The notes under the pieces were generated by a model. The model was not told the origin of the DNA. It worked only from the letters and a program-made list of their open reading frames with translations, and made no database searches. Positions 17,285 to 25,265 of a stretch of 64,000 bases of DNA are shown here, piece by piece. Numbering within the stretch: the first letter of the stretch is position 1; each line of letters begins with the position of its first letter. The position numbers were made by a program, and so were the translations under genes. This stretch comes from Jingyaoa shaoxingensis (lineage in GTDB: Bacteria > Bacillota > Clostridia > Lachnospirales > Lachnospiraceae): the NCBI RefSeq assembly GCF_014385005.1, contig NZ_JACRSZ010000007.1:62001-126000 (forward strand), in the 5' to 3' direction.

Positions 17285-17400
17285 CCTTGCCGTTAGTTCG
17301 GAACATAGAAAGGGGTAAGAACCCACGAGTCGGTCACTGTGCGCTTATTATAAGCAAGTCAGATATATGATGGGAGGCTGCATTTTATGCCTGAACCGTA
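17285..17400 (+). ncRNA. Probable cobalamin riboswitch
   Basis: The leader contains the ordered core signals of the cobalamin aptamer: AAAGGGGTAAGAACCC, ACGAGTCGGTCACTGT (compare the CCGCNACTGT core) and AAGTCAGATATATG (compare the B12 box AGTCAGGATACCTGCC). A -10-like TATAAT lies at 17231-17236. A compact peripheral region is missing compared with the long class, so it may belong to a shortened variant. A terminator at 17436 supplies the expression platform, and a corrinoid/iron-type ABC importer follows. Confidence 0.65.
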
Positions 17401-17435
17401 TTATGCAAATAGTAAATTTGAAAATAAAAGTATTA

Positions 17436-17463
17436 GGGCATGGTTTTTCATGCCCATTTTTAA
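17436..17463 (+). terminator. Leader terminator upstream of the ABC importer
   Basis: GGGCATG, a GTTTTT loop and CATGCCC, followed by ATTTTTAAT. It lies between the proposed aptamer and the binding-protein gene. Confidence 0.8.
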
Positions 17464-17588
17464 TGCAAACTGAAAAATTTAATACTGGCAAAGATGAGCT
17501 TCGCAGAATGAACTAAACTATAATAATGAAACTGTTATTCTAAAAGACACATTATAAAACATGCAGAATTGAAAGGATAGAATAACCA

Positions 17589-18671
17589 ATGAAAAACAAA
17601 AAATTATTATTAGGGATCGCAGGATGTGCGTTAGTAACCATTATGTCATGCCCTGCATATGCAGAGGATATCAAAGTAGTAGATGGAGATGGAATGGAAT
17701 ATACATTCACAGAACCGATCAAAAGTGCAGTTGTGTATGACAGATATAATACGGAATTATTCCGTGCAGTAGGGGCTACAGATCTTATGGTCGGCGTTGA
17801 TCAGAACGCAGTTGATACATATCCACAGTATTGGGATGGTGTGGGAAAAACATTAGATATTGTCGGACAGAACTGTACAGACTTTAATGTTGAAAAGATC
17901 GTTACACTTAATCCGGACGCAGTATTTACAAGCAGTCTTGGCGAATATGAAAATATGAGGGAGCAATTAGCTGATTTTGATATTCCGGTACTTGTTGTTA
18001 ATGCATGGATACCTTCTGAGTATTACGACTATATACAACTTGTTGGTGATGTTACAGGCAATTCAGAACAGGCGGAGGAATATATTGATTTTTGTAAATC
18101 AGCAATGGAAACAGTAACAACAGGTTTGGAGAATATTCCGGAAGAAGAAAGAAAGACGGTATATTTTGAAAATAATGGTGAAAATAAAACGTGTCTTCCA
18201 GGCTCTGGATGGAATGATATGATTGTAAGTGCCGGTGGAATCAATATCTTTGGTGACATCGATTATGAAACAGCAGATCAGACAAAGGGTAATACAAGTG
18301 CCTATGAAATTGATCCTGAAGCTATACTTGATGCAAATCCAGACGTTATTATTGATAATATTTACAGCACGAAAGTTCACGGAGAGCTTGAAGCTGTAGT
18401 TGATCTTGAAGAAGGAGAATTGGAAGATGAACTTGCTTCGTTTGTTGACAGAGCCGGATGGGATGAACTGACAGCTGTAAAGGATAAACAGGTATATGGA
18501 TTTACTAGTTTTGTTGGCAACGCTAACAGTAAACTGATTGCTATCAATTATATTGCAAAATGGCTCTATCCGGAAAAATTTGAAGAACTTGATCCGGATG
18601 CATTTTTCAGCCAGTGGTGTGAATATATGGGATTTGACCAGCTGGAAGGATATGTCGCTCAGTTACAGTAA
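17589..18671 (+). CDS. Cobalamin/iron-chelate ABC importer binding protein
   Basis: A 360-residue periplasmic-binding-type protein (BtuF/FhuD/FepB class, two lobes joined by a helix). The signal peptide is MKNKKLLLGIAGCALVTIMSCPAYAED; the Cys at about 21 in IMSCPA might be a lipidation site. Family features are VVYDRYNTELFRAVGATDLMVGVDQ, IVTLNPDAVFTSS, and the second-lobe segment ILDANPDVIIDNIY. With the proposed cobalamin leader the substrate is probably a corrinoid; by sequence alone iron-siderophore or haem are equally possible. It heads the operon with the permease and ATPase. Confidence 0.85.
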   Translation: MKNKKLLLGIAGCALVTIMSCPAYAEDIKVVDGDGMEYTFTEPIKSAVVYDRYNTELFRAVGATDLMVGVDQNAVDTYPQYWDGVGKTLDIVGQNCTDFNVEKIVTLNPDAVFTSSLGEYENMREQLADFDIPVLVVNAWIPSEYYDYIQLVGDVTGNSEQAEEYIDFCKSAMETVTTGLENIPEEERKTVYFENNGENKTCLPGSGWNDMIVSAGGINIFGDIDYETADQTKGNTSAYEIDPEAILDANPDVIIDNIYSTKVHGELEAVVDLEEGELEDELASFVDRAGWDELTAVKDKQVYGFTSFVGNANSKLIAINYIAKWLYPEKFEELDPDAFFSQWCEYMGFDQLEGYVAQLQ

Positions 18672-18690
18672 CTATATCAGAACTATACCT

Positions 18691-18732
18691 AAATGAAAAA
18701 GAAAAGCGATTTTTCACTTTTCTTTTTCATTT
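18691..18732 (+). repeat. Perfect 16-bp stem-loop between binding protein and permease
   Basis: AAATGAAAAAGAAAAG (18691-18706) pairs exactly with CTTTTCTTTTTCATTT (18717-18732) around CGATTTTTCA. It probably acts as a partial terminator or 3'-end stabiliser, giving more binding protein than permease. Confidence 0.65.
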
Positions 18733-18784
18733 AAATAAGACATGTTGTTTGAATTAGTATGAAATAGTTTGGTGCGAGGGATAA

Positions 18785-19858
18785 ATGAATAAATCGGAAT
18801 TACAGAGAAAATATGATAAAATGATTTTGCATAAAGAAATATTGCTTTTTATTTGTGCGGCAGTTGTTTTTATTCTTGCGATATTTTCAATATGCATAGG
18901 TGTTGCTGACTTAACTCCTAAAGATGTTTTTCATGCCTTTTTTGCCAGCAAAGAATTGCGAAATAGTGATGGTTATAAGACCATGCATGATATTATATGG
19001 CTATTACGTTTGCCAAGAATTGTTATGGCATTTCTTTCCGGTGCAGGATTAGCTCTTTGCGGAGTAGTTATGCAGGATATAACCAATAATCCACTTGTAT
19101 CTCCATATACGGTAGGTATCTCAAATGCAGCTGCGTTTGGTGTTGCGTTTGTTGTTTTATTTTCTTCCAAAATGAACCTTCCGTTTGCTGGGAATAATCT
19201 TCTGCTTCAAACAATTGGAGCATTTGTGATGGCTCTTTTATGCACCATCATGGTGTATGGCGTAGCAGCAGCAAAAAGAATGAATGTTACTACACTTGTA
19301 TTAATGGGGACGGCATTATCCTATCTGTTTAATGCTTTGACAAACACGATGCAGTATTTGGCAAATGAACAGGAATTAAATACCATTGTACGGTGGACGT
19401 TTGGAAGCATGCAGAAAGCAACCTGGATTCAGATTGGTATTACAGCATTTCTTCTAATGATTGGTTTTATTATTACAATGTTAAATGCCAGAAATCTGAA
19501 TGCCATGGCAGGCGCATCAGAGGATGTGCCAAGGGCCTTGGGGATTAATGTAAAAAGAGTGCGTATTGTAATCGGACTGGTTTCTGTAATATTAACAGCG
19601 GTGATTATAAGTTTTGTTGGTGTAATTGGTTTTGTTGGAATTGTTGCTCCGCATATCGCAAGAATGGTTATTGGATCTGATAACAGATTGCTCATACCGT
19701 TTTCATGTATTTGTGGGAGCATTTTGATGATCATGTCTGATACTATCGGCAGAACGTTATTCAGTCCTATTACAGTTCCAGTCGGTATTGTAGTTGCATA
19801 CATAGGTGTGCCTGTCTTTGTACATTTGATAATTAAGGGAAAGGAAGGTGGATTTTGA
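18785..19858 (+). CDS. FecCD-family ABC importer permease
   Basis: A 357-residue integral membrane protein of the BtuC/FecCD family with about ten helices. The family motifs are LPRIVMAFLSGAGLALCGVV (about 72-91), NPLVSPYTVGISNAAAFG (about 101-118) and, near the end, GFVGIVAPHIARMVIGSDNR, which contacts the ATPase. The start ATG 18785 follows a GGTGCGAGGG site. Its stop overlaps the ATPase start by one base (TGATG), so the two are coupled. The substrate follows that of the binding protein. Confidence 0.9.
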   Translation: MNKSELQRKYDKMILHKEILLFICAAVVFILAIFSICIGVADLTPKDVFHAFFASKELRNSDGYKTMHDIIWLLRLPRIVMAFLSGAGLALCGVVMQDITNNPLVSPYTVGISNAAAFGVAFVVLFSSKMNLPFAGNNLLLQTIGAFVMALLCTIMVYGVAAAKRMNVTTLVLMGTALSYLFNALTNTMQYLANEQELNTIVRWTFGSMQKATWIQIGITAFLLMIGFIITMLNARNLNAMAGASEDVPRALGINVKRVRIVIGLVSVILTAVIISFVGVIGFVGIVAPHIARMVIGSDNRLLIPFSCICGSILMIMSDTIGRTLFSPITVPVGIVVAYIGVPVFVHLIIKGKEGGF

Positions 19859-20622
19859 TGATAGAAGGAAAAAACCTGGCTTTTTCTTACAGGAAAGGGA
19901 GACAGATCTTTTCCGATATTAATTTCCGCTTTTCAGACGGGGAAATGATCAGTATTATGGGACCAAATGGGGCTGGAAAATCGACTCTTCTGAAATGTAT
20001 AAATAAGATCAATAAACCGACACAAGGACAGATACTGATTGATGGTAAGAATACGATACAATTCTCAGACAGAGAACTCAGCAGACTGATTGGATATGTA
20101 CCACAGGATATCGGAAAAGGTTTCGCCATTTCCGTGACAGAAGCTGTAATGCTCGGAAGAACTCCGTATATTCGTTTCAAAGCATCAGATAAAGATAAAG
20201 AACTGGTTTTTGAAATGATTGAACGTTTTGGACTTGAAAAATATGCATTTACTAATCTGAACGAATTAAGTGGAGGAGAAAGGCAGAGGGTTTTTCTTGC
20301 AAGGGCATTGGTACAAGATCCGAAAATTATGTTGCTTGATGAACCAATTAGTAACTTAGATATACGTTATCAAATAGAGACGTTGGATTTGGTTCGAGAT
20401 ATCGTAAAGTCCAGAAATTTGATTTCTATTATGGTTATACATGATCTGTCATTTGCATATAGATATTCGGATTCTGTTATTTTGTTAAAAGATGGAAAAG
20501 CAATGGTTGGCAAACGTGAAGATGTACTTACATCAAGCAATATTGCGGAGCATTATCATGTGAATGCAGAAATTAATGATAATCAGAAATATCCATATGT
20601 GAATCCAAGATATACATTGTGA
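19858..20622 (+). CDS. ABC importer ATPase (BtuD/FecE type)
   Basis: A 254-residue ATP-binding subunit. Walker A is GPNGAGKSTLL (about residues 34-44), the Q-loop is YVPQDIG, the signature is LSGGERQRVFLARAL, Walker B is KIMLLDEP and the switch His is in VIHDLS. It powers the adjacent FecCD permease. ATG 19858 is used because it is preceded by AAGGAAGGTGG; a TTG three bases earlier is possible. The CGGC protein gene follows after 37 bases with its own AAAGGAG site. Confidence 0.92.
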   Translation: MIEGKNLAFSYRKGRQIFSDINFRFSDGEMISIMGPNGAGKSTLLKCINKINKPTQGQILIDGKNTIQFSDRELSRLIGYVPQDIGKGFAISVTEAVMLGRTPYIRFKASDKDKELVFEMIERFGLEKYAFTNLNELSGGERQRVFLARALVQDPKIMLLDEPISNLDIRYQIETLDLVRDIVKSRNLISIMVIHDLSFAYRYSDSVILLKDGKAMVGKREDVLTSSNIAEHYHVNAEINDNQKYPYVNPRYTL

Positions 20623-20659
20623 TATTATAGAAATCTAAGGGTCATTAAAAGGAGAAAAA

Positions 20660-21004
20660 ATGTCAAAAAAGATTGCGATGTTAAATTGCCTGAAATCAAA
20701 CCGTGTATGTACAGGTGCAGCATGTTTAAAAGCGTTTAATGAAAGAACAGATGCGTTTGCTATGTATCAAGGGGAAGAGGCTGTGGTATCTGCATTTATG
20801 CGATGCAATGGATGCGAAGCTGATCCGGATGATGATGCCGGTATTAAAGAAAAAATAGAAAGACTGTCACAGGAAGGCATTACAACAGTTCATGTTGGAA
20901 TATGTACTAAAAAAGATGGCAGTCGTTGTAAGGTAATTGAGAAAATGATCAATATGATTCAGGCAGAAGGTATCCAAATTATTGATGGTACACATGGATC
21001 CTGA
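20660..21004 (+). CDS. CGGC-domain protein, putative metal binding
   Basis: A 114-residue protein matching the CGGC domain, a small cysteine/glycine-rich domain suggested to bind metal. Conserved cysteines occur in MLNCLKSNRVCTGAACLKAF (three Cys, about residues 9-25), in AFMRCNGCEAD (two Cys, about 49-52) and in VGICTKKDGSRCK (two Cys). CGGC proteins occur in anaerobes, often near metal or corrinoid functions; the role is not established. Here it is the last gene of the importer operon, ahead of a terminator, which suggests handling of the imported metal or corrinoid (inference). Confidence 0.8.
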   Translation: MSKKIAMLNCLKSNRVCTGAACLKAFNERTDAFAMYQGEEAVVSAFMRCNGCEADPDDDAGIKEKIERLSQEGITTVHVGICTKKDGSRCKVIEKMINMIQAEGIQIIDGTHGS

Positions 21005-21048
21005 ATGGATAAACTACAAGTTTTTTGAAAAAGTAAACAATAATTTAG

Positions 21049-21101
21049 AGCCATTGAAAACACTAAGGAATAAGAACTCCACGTTTTTAATGGCTTTTTT
21101 A
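21049..21101 (+). terminator. Terminator of the importer operon
   Basis: GCCATTGAAAAC pairs with GTTTTTAATGGC (one G-U) and is followed by TTTTTT. Confidence 0.8.
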
Positions 21102-21124
21102 TGTAATAGCAGCAAACAGGAAGG

Positions 21125-21153
21125 TTGCATTTTTTTGGAAAATTCATTATAGT
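21125..21153 (+). promoter_or_regulatory. Promoter of tilS-hpt-ftsH
   Basis: TTGCAT (21125-21130), 17-base spacer and TATAGT (21148-21153), 33 bases before the tilS start. Confidence 0.7.
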
Positions 21154-21185
21154 GATGAGGAGACTAAGAATATAACAGGAGAAGA

Positions 21186-22580
21186 ATGATGCAGAAAGCA
21201 TGGAATGCAATCAGGACCTGGCACATGATACAGCCGCAGGACCGGGTGTTGGTTGGAGTATCCGGTGGTGCAGATTCGGTATGCCTTTTTATGGTGCTTC
21301 TGGAATTTCAAAAACAGATGACATTTGAAATCAAAGTCGTCCATGTGGAGCATGGAATTCGAGGCGAAGAGAGTCTGCGGGATGAACGATATGTCAGAGA
21401 ACTCTGTGAAAAATATCAGGTAGAGTATGAATGTGTATCTTGCGATATACCTGCTATGGCAAAAGAAAAGAAGATATCCATAGAAGAAGCGGGAAGAAAT
21501 GCCAGATATGAGGCCTTTGACAGAATCGGAGAAAAATGGAGAGCGAACAGGATTGCTGTTGCCCATAATCAGAATGACCAGGCGGAAACGATTTTGTGGA
21601 ATCTTGCCAGGGGAAGCGGCTTGGATGGTGCAGCGGGAATTCGACCGGTGCGAGGAAAAATTATCCGTCCTCTTTTGGAATGCAGCCGGACAGAAATTGA
21701 AGCGTTTTTAAAGAAAAAAAACATACAGTGGTGTGAGGATGGTACGAATGATGAACTGGATTATACCAGAAATATCATACGCAACCGTTTACTGCCAGAG
21801 ATGAAAGAACAATTGAATACCAGGGTGATTACTCATTTGGCAGAATTTGGTACTGAGATGCGCAGAACAGAAGAATTCCTGGATATACTGGTAAAAGAAG
21901 CATGCCAGAAGATGGCAGTGATAAAAGACGGAAAGGCACAGCTAGAGGTAACCTGTCTGGAGCAGGAAGCGGAACTTCTACAGGAAAGAATTTTACGCAG
22001 ATGTTTGAAAGAAGCAGGGTGTGGACTGAAAGATTTGCAGAGGGAACACATACAGAGTATGAAAGAACTGATGCATATGCAGTCCGGAAAAAAAATCCAG
22101 CTTCCGTGTGGATGGGTGGCGGAAAGAGTATTTGATACCCTGGTTATTCAGAAAAAAGAAGAGGATCGAATATTACCGGAATTGCAGCTCAGAATTCCGG
22201 GAGAAACAAGAACAGAACATGGCTCTTTTTTTACCAGAATTATTTCAAACGAAAATCAGCCAATTGAACAAAAAAAGTATACGAAATGGCTGGATTATGA
22301 TAAAATAACCGCAGGTATTCTGCTTCGTGGAAGAAAACCGGGAGATTATTTGACCGTAAACCGTCAGGGCGGAAGAAAAAAGCTGAAAACCTATTTCATG
22401 GAAGAAAAAATACCGGTAGATCAAAGAAAAGGGGTATGGCTTTTAACGTGCGGCGAAGAAGTGATCTGGGTAGTAGGTCACCGGATCAGTGAAGCATACA
22501 AGGTAGAAAAGAATACCAGAGAAATACTGGAGATTACGTATAAGGAGGCAGCATCATGGCAGAACATATCAGTGTGTTGA
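21186..22580 (+). CDS. tilS: tRNA(Ile)-lysidine synthetase
   Basis: Converts C34 of the CAU-anticodon tRNA-Ile to lysidine, so that it reads AUA and is charged with Ile. The PP-loop ATPase motif SGGADS is at residues 26-31, followed by HVEHGIRGEESLRDE and HNQNDQAETILWNLARGSG, all characteristic. The 464-residue length includes the TilS substrate-binding and C-terminal domains. Two adjacent ATGs (21186, 21189) follow AACAGGAGAAGA; I use the first. The end overlaps hpt by 25 bases. Tandem tilS-hpt-ftsH is the conserved Firmicute order. Confidence 0.94.
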   Translation: MMQKAWNAIRTWHMIQPQDRVLVGVSGGADSVCLFMVLLEFQKQMTFEIKVVHVEHGIRGEESLRDERYVRELCEKYQVEYECVSCDIPAMAKEKKISIEEAGRNARYEAFDRIGEKWRANRIAVAHNQNDQAETILWNLARGSGLDGAAGIRPVRGKIIRPLLECSRTEIEAFLKKKNIQWCEDGTNDELDYTRNIIRNRLLPEMKEQLNTRVITHLAEFGTEMRRTEEFLDILVKEACQKMAVIKDGKAQLEVTCLEQEAELLQERILRRCLKEAGCGLKDLQREHIQSMKELMHMQSGKKIQLPCGWVAERVFDTLVIQKKEEDRILPELQLRIPGETRTEHGSFFTRIISNENQPIEQKKYTKWLDYDKITAGILLRGRKPGDYLTVNRQGGRKKLKTYFMEEKIPVDQRKGVWLLTCGEEVIWVVGHRISEAYKVEKNTREILEITYKEAASWQNISVC

Positions 22581-23083
22581 TAGAAGAAGAGAAAGTTGAT
22601 AAGAGAATTGAAGAACTGGGAAAGAAGATCAGTGAAGAATATGCAGGAAAAGAAGTACATCTGATCTGTATTTTAAAGGGAAGTATTTTCTTTACCTGTG
22701 AACTGGCAAAGAGAATTACAGTTCCGGTGACGATTGATTTTATGTCTTGCAGCAGTTACGGAGCCGGAACCAAGTCCAGTGGTGTGGTAAAACTGGTAAA
22801 AGACCTGGATGAACCACTGGAAGGAAAGAATGTTATCGTGATTGAAGATATCATTGACTCAGGAAGAACCTTAAGCTATCTGCTTGAGATCTTGAGCGCC
22901 AGAAAACCGGCAAGCTTAAAGCTGTGTACTCTGTTGGATAAACCGGACAGAAGAGTGATGCCGGTACATGTGGACTACACCGGATTTGAGATTCCGGATG
23001 AGTTTGTAGTTGGATACGGACTGGATTATGACCAGAGATACCGTAATCTGCCGTATATTGGTGTGCTTTCATTTACAGAGTAA
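22556..23083 (+). CDS. hpt: Hypoxanthine phosphoribosyltransferase
   Basis: Salvages hypoxanthine and guanine to IMP and GMP using PRPP. It is 175 residues, the usual length. The PRPP-binding signature is VIVIEDIIDSGRTLSYL (about residues 93-109), with the flexible-loop SCSSYGAGTKSSG before it and LLDKPDRR and DEFVVGYGLDY after it. The start at 22556 has AAGGAGGCAGC upstream and lies inside the tilS end, indicating coupled translation. In B. subtilis the product also interacts with FtsH in regulating ftsH, which fits the neighbourhood. Confidence 0.95.
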   Translation: MAEHISVLIEEEKVDKRIEELGKKISEEYAGKEVHLICILKGSIFFTCELAKRITVPVTIDFMSCSSYGAGTKSSGVVKLVKDLDEPLEGKNVIVIEDIIDSGRTLSYLLEILSARKPASLKLCTLLDKPDRRVMPVHVDYTGFEIPDEFVVGYGLDYDQRYRNLPYIGVLSFTE

Positions 23084-23110
23084 GGAAGGCACGGAAAGGA
23101 GACTATATTT

Positions 23111-24925
23111 TTGAACAGAAATTCAAGAGGGATTGGCATTTATTTTTTAACGATTGCCATTGTACTGCTCCTGCTGTATGCATTTCGCGGGGGATGGTCT
23201 GATACCCAGACGATTACGCAGCAGGAGTACAGTGAAGAGGTGACAGGAGACAAGATTGCAAGGGCGGACATTTATCAGAACAGTCAGGTGCCGACAGGAC
23301 GAGTGGAGCTGACTCTGACGGATGGAAGCCGGCAGCAGCTCAATGTCAGTGATGTGAATACAGCACAGACCGAATTAAACGATGCAGGTGTGACTACCTA
23401 CCTTCATGATGTGGAACAGACCAGCATTTTTATGACCAGTATACTTCCTACGCTGATAATGGCAGTTGTGGTGATTTTCCTGTTTATGATGATGAATCGT
23501 CAGGCAGGTGGCGGCAACAGTAAGATGATGAATTTTGGCAAGAGCCGTGCAACCATGATCATGCCGGATGCCAGAAGAAAAACATTTAAAGATGTGGCAG
23601 GACTTCAGGAAGAAAAAGAAGACCTGGAGGAACTGGTGGATTTCCTAAAAGAGCCACAGAAGTATACAAAGATGGGTGCAAGAATCCCAAAAGGAGTGAT
23701 TCTGGTGGGACCTCCCGGTACAGGTAAGACTTTGCTTGCAAAAGCAGTAGCGGGAGAAGCGGGCGTACCGTTTTTCAGCATTTCCGGTTCTGATTTTGTA
23801 GAGATGTTTGTCGGCGTGGGAGCTTCCCGTGTCCGTGACCTGTTTGAAGATGCCAAGAAAAATGCACCATGTATTGTCTTTATCGATGAGATTGATGCAG
23901 TGGCAAGAAGACGTGGAACCGGTATGGGAGGTGGACACGATGAGAGAGAGCAGACTCTGAATCAGCTACTGGTAGAGATGGATGGATTCGGTGTAAATGA
24001 AGGTATCATCGTGATGGCAGCAACCAACCGTGTGGACATTCTGGATCCGGCTATTTTAAGACCGGGACGTTTTGACCGCAAGATTGGTGTAGGCAAGCCG
24101 GATGTAAAGGGAAGAGAAGAGATCCTGAAGGTACATGCCAAGGAAAAACCGCTGGGAGACGATGTAGATCTGGAAAATATTGCCAGAACAACAGCGGGAT
24201 TCACCGGTGCAGATCTGGAGAACCTGATGAACGAAGCGGCAATCTGGGCTGCCAAGTCCGGACGTACCTATATTCAGCAGCAGGATATCCAGCAGGCATT
24301 TATTAAAGTAGGTATCGGAGCGGAAAAGAAGAGCCGTCTGATCTCTGACAAAGAAAAACGGATTACCGCATACCACGAAGCGGGTCATGCACTTCTGTTC
24401 CATCTGCTTCCCAATGTGGGACCGGTGCATACCGTATCCATTATACCGACCGGCATGGGAGCTGCAGGTTATACCATGCCTCTGCCGGAAAAAGATGAGA
24501 TGTTCATGACCAGAGGCAAGATGCTGGATACGCTCATGGTCGATCTGGGAGGTCGAATTGCAGAAGAACTGATTATCGAAGATATTACTACTGGTGCATC
24601 CCAGGACATCAAGCAGGCAACTCAGCTTGCAAGGGCAATGGTGACCCAGTATGGTATGTCTGAACGGGTAGGTCTGCTGGATTATGGCACAGATGAGAAC
24701 GAGGTGTTTATCGGAAGAGATCTGGCACATTCCAGAAGCTTCAGTGAGGCTACAGCAGCTGTCATCGATGAGGAGGTAAAGCGTCTGGTGGATGAAGCAC
24801 ACACAAAAGCAACCGCTATCATCAAAGAACATATGGATGTTCTGCATAGCTGTGCTGCGCTTTTGATCGAGAAAGAAAAGATCGGGCAGGAAGAATTTGA
24901 AACTCTTTTTGGCAATAATGCATAA
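23111..24925 (+). CDS. ftsH: ATP-dependent zinc metalloprotease FtsH
   Basis: A membrane-anchored AAA+ protease for membrane and regulatory proteins, also required for normal sporulation in Bacillus. It has TM1 at about residues 7-25, an extracellular domain, and TM2 at about 107-127. Walker A is GPPGTGKT at 200-207, Walker B VFIDEID, the second region of homology follows, and the zinc-binding HEAGH is at 422-426. The length is 604. The start is TTG 23111, supported by AAGGAG nine bases upstream and by the natural N terminus before TM1. Confidence 0.96.
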   Translation: MNRNSRGIGIYFLTIAIVLLLLYAFRGGWSDTQTITQQEYSEEVTGDKIARADIYQNSQVPTGRVELTLTDGSRQQLNVSDVNTAQTELNDAGVTTYLHDVEQTSIFMTSILPTLIMAVVVIFLFMMMNRQAGGGNSKMMNFGKSRATMIMPDARRKTFKDVAGLQEEKEDLEELVDFLKEPQKYTKMGARIPKGVILVGPPGTGKTLLAKAVAGEAGVPFFSISGSDFVEMFVGVGASRVRDLFEDAKKNAPCIVFIDEIDAVARRRGTGMGGGHDEREQTLNQLLVEMDGFGVNEGIIVMAATNRVDILDPAILRPGRFDRKIGVGKPDVKGREEILKVHAKEKPLGDDVDLENIARTTAGFTGADLENLMNEAAIWAAKSGRTYIQQQDIQQAFIKVGIGAEKKSRLISDKEKRITAYHEAGHALLFHLLPNVGPVHTVSIIPTGMGAAGYTMPLPEKDEMFMTRGKMLDTLMVDLGGRIAEELIIEDITTGASQDIKQATQLARAMVTQYGMSERVGLLDYGTDENEVFIGRDLAHSRSFSEATAAVIDEEVKRLVDEAHTKATAIIKEHMDVLHSCAALLIEKEKIGQEEFETLFGNNA

Positions 24926-25053
24926 AAAACAAACTCTTTTTTTGTGAAGTTTGTGCACACGGATTCAAAAAGATATGCTATATTAAATATCGTAAAAACC
25001 CCCCAATACATTATATAGTTTTTGCAACACCCATAAGAAGAAATACCTTCTCT

Positions 25054-25083
25054 AAAAAGGACAGCGCGAGCTGTCCTTTTTAC
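25054..25083 (+). terminator. Strong terminator downstream of ftsH
   Basis: AAAAAGGACAGC, GCGA and GCTGTCCTTTTT. It is about 130 bases behind the ftsH stop. In the 340-base gap up to 25265 I otherwise see only a weak hairpin at 24930-24955 and a -10-like TATATT at 24979-24984. Confidence 0.85.
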
Positions 25084-25265
25084 GTTACTTACGGCATTCT
25101 TGAACACAGAAATATATGCACTTGTAAGAAATGAAGAATTAGGATACAATAAATGAATGGGATTGTGAGAGCAAAAAGTAAAACAATCGTTACTGGTCAC
25201 GGAGTGAACAGTAACAAACAATCTGCATGATAATGCAATGGAGACGATAGTAGAGGTAGAAGATA

